From positions 1 through 64,000 of the forward strand of contig NZ_CANLTQ010000005.1 in assembly GCF_947494025.1 (NCBI RefSeq): a stretch of DNA of 64,000 bases, written 5' to 3'. The notes under the pieces were generated by a model. The model made no database searches. It was not told where the DNA came from and saw only the letters and a program-made list of their open reading frames with translations. Shown in pieces: positions 54,502-62,819 of the stretch (its first letter is position 1; the number at the start of each line of letters is the position of its first letter). The DNA comes from an uncultured Jannaschia sp. Its GTDB lineage: Bacteria > Pseudomonadota > Alphaproteobacteria > Rhodobacterales > Rhodobacteraceae. Made by a program: the position numbers and the translations under genes.

Positions 54502-55569
54502 ATGAGCGACATCCTGCGAATGTCGTTCGCAATCGATCCCTCCGACCATTGCGGTGCGACCCGGGCGGGGCATCACCGGGCACGCCGCCCGGGCCGCGCC
54601 CGACGGGTTCTGCCGCCGCTCCTGATCGTGGCGCTGGCCGGGTGTCAGGGTCGGCAATCCGTGCTGAACCCGATCGGCGAGGACGCGGTCGATCTGGCCA
54701 CGCTGTTCTGGGTGATGCTGGGCGGCGCGGTCGTGCTCTGGCTGCTGGTCACGGGGCTGTTCATCTACGTCACCCGCTTCCGCACGGCCGAGATGTCGCG
54801 CCGCTGGGCAGAGGCGCTGATCATCGGCGGCGGCGTGGTGTTCCCCGCTACCGTGCTGGCCGGGCTTCTGGCCTATTCGCTGCCGCTGATGGCCACGCAG
54901 CGCATGGCCGGCGACGGATTGGTGGTGCACGTCACCGGCGAGCAATGGTGGTGGCGCGTCGTCTACGAAACGCCGGAAGGCGCACGCGTCGTTTCGGCCA
55001 ACGAGATCCGCCTGCCGGTGGGGGAGCGCACGGCGTTCCGCCTGACCACGAACCAGATGATCCATTCGTTCTGGATCCCCGCGCTCGGCGGCAAGACCGA
55101 CATGATCCCCGGACGCGAGAATGTGATGTCGCTCAAGCCCATAGAAACCGGCGTGTTCCGCGGGCAATGTGCCGAGTTCTGCGGGGCGAGCCACGCGTTG
55201 ATGGCCTTCGAGGTCGAGGCGATGGCGCCGGAAGCCTTCGAGGCTTGGCTGGACCGCGAGGCGCAGGATGCCGTGCCCCCCGCGAGCGCGGCCGCCGAAC
55301 GCGGCGCGGCGATCTTCGCGGCCGAGGGTTGCGGCGCCTGCCACACGGTGCGCGGGACCGACGCCATCGGTCGGGTCGGCCCCGACCTCACACATGTCGG
55401 CAGCCGTCACTCGATCGGGGCGGGCATCCTGCCCAACCAAGTGGAGGCCATCGCCGACTGGATCCAACGAACCGAGCATCTGAAGCCGGAGGTCGATATG
55501 CCGCAATACGACCATCTTTCGCGCGAAGCGCTTCTCGATCTCGGCCATTACCTGAAGGGGCTCGAATGA
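54502..55569 (+). CDS. ctaC: Cytochrome c oxidase subunit II with fused haem-c domain
   Basis: A ~355-residue subunit II of caa3 type. A basic N-terminus leads to a lipobox-like VALAGC. Two transmembrane helices follow (~60-80 and ~100-122). A cupredoxin domain with the CuA site (HSFWIP; then CAEFCGASHALM supplying two Cys, His and Met) and the aromatic GEQWWWR electron-entry patch come next. The C-terminal cytochrome c domain carries CGACH and an axial-Met candidate near EVDMPQYDHLS. It accepts electrons at the periplasmic face. The start is uncertain (ATG at 54502 or 54520). It overlaps ctaD by ATGA. Confidence 0.93.
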   Translation: MSDILRMSFAIDPSDHCGATRAGHHRARRPGRARRVLPPLLIVALAGCQGRQSVLNPIGEDAVDLATLFWVMLGGAVVLWLLVTGLFIYVTRFRTAEMSRRWAEALIIGGGVVFPATVLAGLLAYSLPLMATQRMAGDGLVVHVTGEQWWWRVVYETPEGARVVSANEIRLPVGERTAFRLTTNQMIHSFWIPALGGKTDMIPGRENVMSLKPIETGVFRGQCAEFCGASHALMAFEVEAMAPEAFEAWLDREAQDAVPPASAAAERGAAIFAAEGCGACHTVRGTDAIGRVGPDLTHVGSRHSIGAGILPNQVEAIADWIQRTEHLKPEVDMPQYDHLSREALLDLGHYLKGLE

Positions 55570-58139
55570 CCGAGGAAACGCGCGCCCCCCGCGATCTGCG
55601 CCCCGAGGGGCCGTACCCCCCCACCGAGGAGATGCTGGCCGAGCCGGTTCCCGAGGACGTCCAGAAGGGCCAGCGCGAGCGCCTCCGTGCGCCGTGGAAG
55701 ACGCCCGAAGGCTGGCGCTACTGGTCGGCGGTGAACAATTCCGAGGTCGGCGTCTGGTACACGCTGACCGCCTTCGGCTTCATGCTGCTTGCGGGCATCC
55801 TCGCGCTTCTGATGCGGCTGCAGCTCGCCGTGCCCGACAACGACATCCTGGACGCGGATCGGTTCAACCAGTTCTTCACGATGCACGGCTCGGCGATGAT
55901 GTTCCTCTTCGCCGTGCCGATGTTCGAGGCGTTCTCGATCCTGATCCTGCCGGCCTTTCTCGGGGCGCGGGACATGCCGTTCCCCCGGCTCTCGGCCTAC
56001 GGCTACTGGTCCTTCCTGATCGGCGGGGTCTTCGTGCTGGGCTCCGTGCTCTTCGACGCTGCGCCCAAGGCGGGGTGGTTCATGTATCCGCCCCTTGCCA
56101 CGGAGGAACTGGGGATCGGGTCGGACATCTGGCTTCTGGGCCTTTCGTTCATCGAGGTGGCCTCCATCGCCGCCGCGGTGGAGCTGATCGTGGGCACGCT
56201 GAAATGCCGGCCGCCGGGGATGCGGGTCAACATGATGCCGCTCTACGCGTGGTACGTGCTGGTCGTGGGCGGCATGATCCTCTTCGCCTTTCCGCCGCTT
56301 ATCGCCGGCGACTTCCTGTTCGAGCTGGAGCGGTCCTTCGACTGGCCGTTCTTCGACGCGACCCGCGGCGGCGATCCGCTTCTATGGCAGCACCTGTTCT
56401 GGATCTTCGGCCACCCGGAGGTCTACATCGTGTTCCTCCCCTCCATCGCCATCGCCGCGATGATCGTGCCGACCGTCGCGCAGCGGCCGATCGTGGGCTA
56501 TTCGTGGATCGTGCTCTCGGCCGTCGGCACCGGTTTCCTGAGCTTCGGGCTCTGGGTCCACCACATGTTCACGACCGGCCTGCCGACGATCTCGCTCGGG
56601 TTCTTCTCCGCCGCCTCCGAGGCGGTGGTGATCCCCACCGGCATCCAGCTCTTCGCCTTTGTCGCGACGCTGATGGTGGGGCGGGTGAAGATGTCGCTGC
56701 CGATGCTGTGGATCTCGGGCGCGCTCGCCATTTTCGTGGCCGGCGGGCTGACCGGCGTGATGCTCGCCATCGTGCCGTTCAACTGGCAGGTCCACGACAC
56801 CTACTTCATCGTCGCGCATCTGCACTACACGCTGTTCGGGGGCATGGTCTTCCCGGTCATCGCGGGCGTGTACTACTTCTTTCCGTTCATCGCGAAGCGC
56901 ATCCTGTCGGAGCGGCTGGGCCGGATCGCCTTCTGGCTCGTCTTCGTGGGCTTCAACGTGACCTTCTTCCCGATGCACATCGTCGGGCTCGAGGGCATGC
57001 CCCGCCGCGTCTTCACCTATCCCGAGGGCGCGGGCTGGGGCTTCTGGAACATGGTCTCCACCCTCGGCGCGTTCGTCGTGGCTGCGGGGTTCGCGGTGTT
57101 CGTCTACGACCTGTTCCGCCCGAAAGGGCACCAGGGGATCATCCCGCGCAATCCGTGGCGCGCCGGCACACTCGAATGGTCGCACCAGATCCCCGACGAG
57201 GCCTGGGGCGTCCGCTCGATCCCCTACATCACCTCGCGCTATCCGCTCTGGGATCAGGAGCAGATCGTCGAGCGCATGGATGCCGGACGCTACTACCTCC
57301 CCGACGCCGAGACGGGCGAGCGGGAAACGCTGGTGACGAGCGTGATCGACGCGCGGCCGCTTCACATCCAGCCGGTGACCGGCCCCGCCTGGATCACCCA
57401 TGTCGCGGCGGGCTTCACCGGCGGCGCGTTCATCTTCCCGACCTTCCACCTCTACCCGCCCGCCATCGTCTGCGCCGTCCTCGCGGTGGCGGCGATCATC
57501 TACTGGCTCTGGACGTCCACCGCTCGTCCCCCTGCGCAAAGGATGCGTGACGCGGGACTCGGCCTGCGCCTGCCGACCTATGCGAGCGGGGTGAACGCGC
57601 CGGGCTGGTGGGGCGTCTGGATCACCATGCTGGGCGACGCGACCGCCTTCGCCTCGCTCGTGTTCGGGTTCTTCTTCTACTGGACCGCCCGCCCCGACTT
57701 CCCGCCCGAGGGCGCACTCCACGCCGCGCCGGTCTGGGTCGCGCTCGCCACGGGGGCCTTCGCGCTCTCGTGGGGCGCCACCGTCGCGGCGCGCCGTGTC
57801 AATCGGGACGGGGCGGAGGGCCGGGCGATGGCGCTTCTCGCCGGCGGCGCCGCGCTCACGGTTCTGGGCGGCGCCGCGGTGATCCTCTCGGTCCTCGCGC
57901 TCGACCCCGTCTCGCATGTCTATCCGGCGCTGATGTGGGCGCTGATGGTCTGGCTCGTCGCGCATGGCGGCGTGGGGCTGGTGATGCAGCTCTACTGCGT
58001 GGCCGGGCTCGCCGCGGGCAAGCTGACGCGGGACTTCGACGCCGATCTGTGCAACATCACCCTCTTCTGGCACTTCCTCGCGCTCACCGCGGTGACGGTC
58101 GGGGCCGTGCTGGGCATCGCGCCGAGGCTGTTCGGATGA
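55566..58139 (+). CDS. ctaD: Cytochrome c oxidase, fused subunits I and III
   Basis: An 857-residue fusion: subunit I (~1-590) and subunit III (~600-857). Haem and CuB ligands are present: His107 (FTMHGSAMMF), His283 with Tyr287 (GHPEVYI), His332-His333, His418 and His420 (AHLHYTLFGG). Glu285 matches the D-pathway end residue, and Asp136 (GARDMPFPRL) its entry. The K-pathway lysine is replaced by Gln361 (IPTGIQLFAF), and the asparagines that normally line the D-channel entrance are Ile125 and Ser143. The subunit III part contains ANPGWW-like NAPGWWGVWITMLGDATAFA. An O2-reducing haem-copper oxidase is certain; its proton-pumping behaviour is not. It overlaps the next gene (ATGA). Confidence 0.94.
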   Translation: MTEETRAPRDLRPEGPYPPTEEMLAEPVPEDVQKGQRERLRAPWKTPEGWRYWSAVNNSEVGVWYTLTAFGFMLLAGILALLMRLQLAVPDNDILDADRFNQFFTMHGSAMMFLFAVPMFEAFSILILPAFLGARDMPFPRLSAYGYWSFLIGGVFVLGSVLFDAAPKAGWFMYPPLATEELGIGSDIWLLGLSFIEVASIAAAVELIVGTLKCRPPGMRVNMMPLYAWYVLVVGGMILFAFPPLIAGDFLFELERSFDWPFFDATRGGDPLLWQHLFWIFGHPEVYIVFLPSIAIAAMIVPTVAQRPIVGYSWIVLSAVGTGFLSFGLWVHHMFTTGLPTISLGFFSAASEAVVIPTGIQLFAFVATLMVGRVKMSLPMLWISGALAIFVAGGLTGVMLAIVPFNWQVHDTYFIVAHLHYTLFGGMVFPVIAGVYYFFPFIAKRILSERLGRIAFWLVFVGFNVTFFPMHIVGLEGMPRRVFTYPEGAGWGFWNMVSTLGAFVVAAGFAVFVYDLFRPKGHQGIIPRNPWRAGTLEWSHQIPDEAWGVRSIPYITSRYPLWDQEQIVERMDAGRYYLPDAETGERETLVTSVIDARPLHIQPVTGPAWITHVAAGFTGGAFIFPTFHLYPPAIVCAVLAVAAIIYWLWTSTARPPAQRMRDAGLGLRLPTYASGVNAPGWWGVWITMLGDATAFASLVFGFFFYWTARPDFPPEGALHAAPVWVALATGAFALSWGATVAARRVNRDGAEGRAMALLAGGAALTVLGGAAVILSVLALDPVSHVYPALMWALMVWLVAHGGVGLVMQLYCVAGLAAGKLTRDFDADLCNITLFWHFLALTAVTVGAVLGIAPRLFG

Positions 58140-58582
58140 TCGACGGCAGCCACGACACCTCCCATACCGAGGACCGGGCCGCCCCCCGCCCGAAGGAGGA
58201 GAAGCGTGCCTTCGCGGAAGAGAAGGCCAGCCTCTGGCGGATCACTTTCGGGCCAGCGATCTGGGCGATCCACTTCGTCGCGAGCTACGGGGCCACCGCC
58301 GTGTTCTGCGCCAAGTTCGGCCACGGCACCGAGAGCATCCTGCCCTTTCGCCTTTCCGTCGGCGCCGCGACCCTTCTCGTCCTCGCCGCGATCGCCTGGC
58401 TCGGCTGGCGCTCCTGGCAGCAATGGGGCTACCTGCAGACCGGCGATTACGAGAACGCCCTCGCCAACGAAGAGGACCGGACGGAATTCCTGGGCCACGC
58501 CGCGTTCCTGCTGTCGATCGTCAGCTTCGTCGGCGTGATCTATACCGGCCTGCCGGTGCTTTTCGTGGAGAGCTGCCGGTGA
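58136..58582 (+). CDS. Small membrane protein of the oxidase operon
   Basis: A 148-residue protein with a charged N-terminus (~1-32) and three probable helices: ~37-58 (FGPAIWAIHFVASYGATAVF), ~71-90 (LSVGAATLLVLAAIAWLGWR) and ~122-144 (AAFLLSIVSFVGVIYTGLPV). I do not recognise a named family. Position between ctaD and a CtaG-like gene, with overlaps on both sides (ATGA, GTGA), implies a role in assembly or as an accessory subunit of this oxidase. Confidence 0.8.
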   Translation: MIDGSHDTSHTEDRAAPRPKEEKRAFAEEKASLWRITFGPAIWAIHFVASYGATAVFCAKFGHGTESILPFRLSVGAATLLVLAAIAWLGWRSWQQWGYLQTGDYENALANEEDRTEFLGHAAFLLSIVSFVGVIYTGLPVLFVESCR

Positions 58583-59145
58583 GATGGGCCGCGATTTCCG
58601 GGACAGCCGTGCTGGCGGCGCTCTGGATCCTGCCGCTCGACCTCCTGATCGGCCGGGCCTTTCCGGTTCACATGCTGCGGCACATGGGCCTCGTCGCGGT
58701 GGCCGCGCCGCTTCTCGTGCTGGGCCTGCCCCGCCTCGCGGCCCTCTTCGGCGGCGCCCCGATCCTCGCGGCAGCGGCGGAATTCGCCGTCGTCTGGGGC
58801 TGGCACCTGCCGGCCTTGCACGGCTGGGCGCGCACGACCCATCCGGGCTTTGTTGCGGAACAGGCGAGCTTCCTTCTCGTCGGGCTCGCCGTCTGGGCCG
58901 GCGCGCTCACGGCGCCGCCGCTCGCCGGGGCGGGCGTCCTGCTCCTCACCTCGATGCACATGACCGCGCTCGGCGCGCTGCTCACGCTGGCGCAAACGGA
59001 CGTCTATTCCGAAATCTGCCGCACCGTGCCCGACCTGACCGGACAGCAGGCCGGGGGGTTGCTGATGCTGGTGATCGGCACGCCAATCTACCTCCTGGCC
59101 GGGCTCGCGCGGGTCGCCGGCACGCTCAGGGAGCAACCGGCATGA
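58579..59145 (+). CDS. CtaG-like (caa3-type) cytochrome c oxidase assembly protein
   Basis: A 188-residue multi-helix membrane protein resembling the Caa3_CtaG family (Bacillus-type CtaG, not the Cox11-type CtaG). Pointers are HMLRHMGLVAVAAPLLVLGL, FAVVWGWHLPALHGWART, LTSMHMTALGALLTLA and the closing GGLLMLVIGTPIYLLAGLAR; the His/Met-rich helices may handle copper or haem. It starts at GTG 58579 overlapping the previous stop (GTGA) and overlaps the cytochrome c gene (ATGA). Confidence 0.85.
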   Translation: MRWAAISGTAVLAALWILPLDLLIGRAFPVHMLRHMGLVAVAAPLLVLGLPRLAALFGGAPILAAAAEFAVVWGWHLPALHGWARTTHPGFVAEQASFLLVGLAVWAGALTAPPLAGAGVLLLTSMHMTALGALLTLAQTDVYSEICRTVPDLTGQQAGGLLMLVIGTPIYLLAGLARVAGTLREQPA

Positions 59146-60188
59146 GATATGTCCTCCTCACCCTCGCCGCGCTGGCGGCGCTCGGCCTCGTCGGCGCGGG
59201 GGCCGTCGTGGGGCTGGGCCTCTACAACGTCTCCGCCCGTGCCGGGCACTGGCCGGGCGTCCCATGGGTCCTTCACACGACCTACAACCAGTCGGTCCGC
59301 CTGCGTGCGCCGTCGGAGGGCGAAGTCCCCGACCTGAGCGCCCCGGGTCTGGCCGAGCTCGGCGCCGGCCATTTCGAGAGCGCCTGCGTCTTCTGCCATG
59401 CCACTCCCGACACGATGCAGACCGCCACCGCCACCGGAATGAAGCCCCGGCCGCCGCACGTGACCGACACGATGGAGCATTGGGAGCCGCGTCACCTGCA
59501 CTGGATTCTGCAGGAAGGCGTGAAGATGAGCGGCATGCCGCAATGGCCCGCCGCCCGCGCCGACGAGCCGTGGGCCGTCGTCGCCTATCTGGAGCGGGTA
59601 AGGGCCGGGACCGCGCCGGACGTCGCGCCACCGACTGAACTACCGGCCGACGCCCCCGAAGCGCTCGCGTATTGCGCAACCTGCCATAATATCGACGGCC
59701 GCAGCGACTGGCCACAGGTGCCCCGCCTCGACATCCTCGACGGCGATTACATGACCTCCGCGCTCTCCGCCTATCGCGACGGCATCCGTGGCAGCGGCTT
59801 CATGCAGCACGCCGCGACCGCCGTGCCCGAACCCGCCCTGGCCGAGCTTGCCGCATGGTTCGCCGCGCAAGACGCGGCGGGGCCGGGCCTCGGCGGCGAC
59901 GCGGCCCTCGTCGAGGCGGGTGAGGAACTCGCGCGGCAGGGCACGGGCGAGATCCCCGCCTGCATCGTCTGCCACGGGCCCGGTGCCCGCGAGGACAAGC
60001 CCGCGATGCCCGACCTCGCCGGACAGCACGCGACCTACCTGCGCACCCAGCTCCACCTCTGGCGCGACGACGGGCGGGGCGGCGGAACGCGGGCGAACCT
60101 GATGGTCAAGGCGGCGCAGGATCTCGCGGATTCCGACATCGACGCGCTCGCCGCGTGGTACGCCTCGCTGCCTCCCGGAGGAAACTGA
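59142..60188 (+). CDS. Membrane-anchored tri-haem cytochrome c
   Basis: A 348-residue protein with an uncleaved-looking N-terminal helix (~3-28) and three CxxCH sites: CVFCH (82-86), CATCH (178-182) and CIVCH (274-278). The last two domains resemble cytochrome c4/c-553-like pairs, with DGDYMTSALSAYRDG and AGQHATYLRTQLHLWRDDGR, while the first has axial-Met candidates near KMSGMPQW. It probably delivers electrons from the bc1 complex or periplasmic dehydrogenases to the oxidase encoded upstream, with which it is co-translated. Confidence 0.92.
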   Translation: MRYVLLTLAALAALGLVGAGAVVGLGLYNVSARAGHWPGVPWVLHTTYNQSVRLRAPSEGEVPDLSAPGLAELGAGHFESACVFCHATPDTMQTATATGMKPRPPHVTDTMEHWEPRHLHWILQEGVKMSGMPQWPAARADEPWAVVAYLERVRAGTAPDVAPPTELPADAPEALAYCATCHNIDGRSDWPQVPRLDILDGDYMTSALSAYRDGIRGSGFMQHAATAVPEPALAELAAWFAAQDAAGPGLGGDAALVEAGEELARQGTGEIPACIVCHGPGAREDKPAMPDLAGQHATYLRTQLHLWRDDGRGGGTRANLMVKAAQDLADSDIDALAAWYASLPPGGN

Positions 60189-60271
60189 CGCGCCCGTTCT
60201 CGGAACGGAGGCGCGGGCCTCGCGTTCGCCCCTGAGAGATCGACGAAACCGATGCCGATGACGGGGAAAGC

Positions 60272-62809
60272 ATGCCGCCAGCCGAGACCGCGCCACAGGC
60301 CGACACGCGAACCGGACCGGCGACGGGACCGGGGAACGGCACCGACGAGCGCCCGCTCGTCCTCATCACCGGCGCGAGCGGGTCGATCGGCGCCGCCCTC
60401 GTCCGCCGGTTGCAGGACCGCTACCGAGTCGTCGGCCTCGACCGCGACGGGGAGGGCGCGGATTGCCCGCTGATCGTCTTCGACCTGACCTCGCCCGACT
60501 CCCTGCGCGAGGCGATGGCGGAGTTGCGACGCGATCACGGCGACCGGATCGCCGCCGTGATCCATCTCGCGGCGTTCTTCGACTTCACCGGCAAGGACAA
60601 CCCGCTTTATCAGGCCGTCAACATCGACGGCACGCGGCACCTACTCGACGCGCTGCAGGGTTTCGAGATCGGTCGCTTCGTCTATTCCTCGACCATGCTC
60701 GTCCACCGCGCCGTTTCCCCCGGCGAGCGCGTGGACGAGAATACCCCGATCGAACCCGGCTGGGCCTATCCGAAGTCGAAGGCCGGCGCCGAGAAGGCCA
60801 TCGCCGAAGCCCGCGGCGACATTCCCGTCGCGATCCTGCGGCTCGCCGGACTTTACGACGAGGAAAACGCGGTCCCCACACTGTCCCATCAGATCGCGCG
60901 CATCTACGAGCAGGGGCTCAAGAGCCACCTGCATTCCGGCGACCTCGATGCCGGGCAGGCCTTCATTCACCAGGAGGACATGCTCGACCTGTTCGAGGCG
61001 GTGATCGAGCGGCGCGACGACCTGCCCCCGGACATCGCGATCCTCGCCGGCGAGGAGGAGGCGGTGAGCTACCGCCGCCTGCAGGACGCGATCGGGCGCG
61101 AGATCCATGGCGCCGAGACGTGGGAGACGCTGACCCTGCCGCAATCGGTGGCCAAGCTCGGCGCCAAGCTTGAAGTGGCGTCGGAACCGGTCGTCCCCGA
61201 CGACATCGACCAGGGCAAGAAGCCGTTCCTGCGCCCCTTCATGATCGACCTGTCGCGCGACCATTACGCGCTCGACATTTCCCGCGCGCGGCACCTGCTC
61301 GGCTGGGAGCCCAGACACTTCATCCTCGACACGCTGCCCGCGATGATCGCGCGGCTGAAGCTCGACCCGGTGGCCTGGTACAAGACGAACGGCGTCACGC
61401 CCGGCCGCGAACTCGAGGCGGAAGCGGAGGTCGCCGACGACCCGACCGACCTCCGGGCGCAGCACGACGCCTGGGCCCGAGCGCAGCATGCAGAGAACCG
61501 CTGGGCTTACTTCCTCTGCATGGCCCTCGGCTCATGGCTGATGGTCGCGCCGCCGATGCTGGGCTACCATTCGCCCTGGATGACGGCGTCGAGTGTGCTG
61601 GGCGGGCTCGCGGTCCTGATCCTGGGCTTCCTGTCGCTGTCCTGGCGGCTTCCGATCGCCCGCTGGGCGATGGCCGTCGTGGGCGTGCTCGTCATGGCTT
61701 CCCCCATCATTCTTTGGGCGCGGGAAGCGGGCGCCTATATCAATGCCTTCCTCGTCGGCAGCCTGATCGCGGGCTTCGCGGTTTCGCTGAAACCGATCCC
61801 CGGCGTCTCCCCCGCCGCCTCGCGGACCGGGCCGGACATGCCCCCGGGCTGGAGCTTCAATCCGTCGAGCTGGACGCAGCGGGCGCCGGTCATCCTTCTC
61901 GCCTTCGTCGGCCTCTACGTCTCGCTCTACCTTTGCGCCTACCAGCTCGAGCTCATCGACGGCGTGTGGGAGCCGTTCTTCACCGGCAACCCGGCGGATC
62001 TGCAGAACGGCACCGAGGAGATCATCACCTCCGACGTGTCCCGCGCCTGGCCGATCCCCGATGCCGGCTTGGGCGCCATCACCTACGTCCTCGAAATCAT
62101 CGTGGGCCTGATCGGATCGGTGCGCCGCTGGCGGACGATGCCGTGGCTCGTCCTCCTGTTCGGTATCATGATCGTGCCGCTCGGCGCGGTGTCGATCACC
62201 TTCATCATCATCCAGCCGCTCGTCATCGGCACCTGGTCCACGCTCGCGCTGATCGGCGCGGCGGCGATGCTGGTGCAGATCCCTTACTCGCTGGACGAGC
62301 TGATCGCGGGCGTGGGCTACCTTTGGCGGCGCTGGAAAGCGGGCGATCCGATCCTGTGGGTGTTCCTGCGCGGCGGCACCGATGAGGGCGCGGCGCCCGA
62401 GACCCGCGCGGACGAGTTCGACCGCGGCCCTGGCGCGGCCTTCGCCGACATGTGGCAGGGCGGAGTCAGCGTGAACTGGGGCCTCGGCCTTTGCCTTGCC
62501 GCCGGCCTGTTCCTGATGCTGACCCGCCTTCTCCTCGGCACCGAGGGGCAGCTCGCCAATGCCGACCACCTAATCGGCGCGCTCGCCATTACCGTGTCCG
62601 TCACCGCCACGGCGGAGCTCGGCCGGATCGTGCGGTTCCTCAACATCCCCCTCGGCCTCGCCGCCTGTCTGACCCCGCTGATCCTCGACGGCGGCGGGTT
62701 GCTGCAGATCGTCTTCGGCGTCTTGGCAGGTCTCGCGCTCATCGTCGGCGCGATCCCGCGCGGGCGGGTGACGAACCGCTACGGCGCGATGGAGCGGATG
62801 ATCCTGTGA
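60272..62809 (+). CDS. Fusion of NAD(P)-dependent epimerase, SPW repeats and VKOR-like membrane domain
   Basis: An 845-residue protein. Residues ~28-365 form an extended SDR: dinucleotide motif LITGASGSIGAALV, VIHLAAFFDFTG, YSSTM, and Tyr166-x-x-x-Lys170. Residues ~405-485 look like SPW-repeat helices (SWLMVAPPMLGYHSPWMTAS). Residues ~528-680 match the VKOR-like domain of proteobacterial proteins (NPSSWTQRAPVILLAFVG, RAWPIPDAGLGAITYVLE, RRWRTMPWLVLLFGIMIVPL). The redox CxxC at the end of that domain is replaced by Ser656-Thr-Leu-Ala659. More hydrophobic segments follow to the C-terminus. The role is unknown; quinone reduction by the VKOR-like part is unlikely as it stands. The cation exchanger gene follows 10 nt downstream. 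Confidence 0.85.
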   Translation: MPPAETAPQADTRTGPATGPGNGTDERPLVLITGASGSIGAALVRRLQDRYRVVGLDRDGEGADCPLIVFDLTSPDSLREAMAELRRDHGDRIAAVIHLAAFFDFTGKDNPLYQAVNIDGTRHLLDALQGFEIGRFVYSSTMLVHRAVSPGERVDENTPIEPGWAYPKSKAGAEKAIAEARGDIPVAILRLAGLYDEENAVPTLSHQIARIYEQGLKSHLHSGDLDAGQAFIHQEDMLDLFEAVIERRDDLPPDIAILAGEEEAVSYRRLQDAIGREIHGAETWETLTLPQSVAKLGAKLEVASEPVVPDDIDQGKKPFLRPFMIDLSRDHYALDISRARHLLGWEPRHFILDTLPAMIARLKLDPVAWYKTNGVTPGRELEAEAEVADDPTDLRAQHDAWARAQHAENRWAYFLCMALGSWLMVAPPMLGYHSPWMTASSVLGGLAVLILGFLSLSWRLPIARWAMAVVGVLVMASPIILWAREAGAYINAFLVGSLIAGFAVSLKPIPGVSPAASRTGPDMPPGWSFNPSSWTQRAPVILLAFVGLYVSLYLCAYQLELIDGVWEPFFTGNPADLQNGTEEIITSDVSRAWPIPDAGLGAITYVLEIIVGLIGSVRRWRTMPWLVLLFGIMIVPLGAVSITFIIIQPLVIGTWSTLALIGAAAMLVQIPYSLDELIAGVGYLWRRWKAGDPILWVFLRGGTDEGAAPETRADEFDRGPGAAFADMWQGGVSVNWGLGLCLAAGLFLMLTRLLLGTEGQLANADHLIGALAITVSVTATAELGRIVRFLNIPLGLAACLTPLILDGGGLLQIVFGVLAGLALIVGAIPRGRVTNRYGAMERMIL

Positions 62810-62819
62810 CGCGCGCCGC

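Noticed and set aside
58423-58578. Upstream in-frame extension of the CtaG-like gene
   Set aside because: This stretch overlaps the small membrane protein gene in another frame and lacks conserved sequence; the GTG at 58579 with GTGA coupling is a better start.
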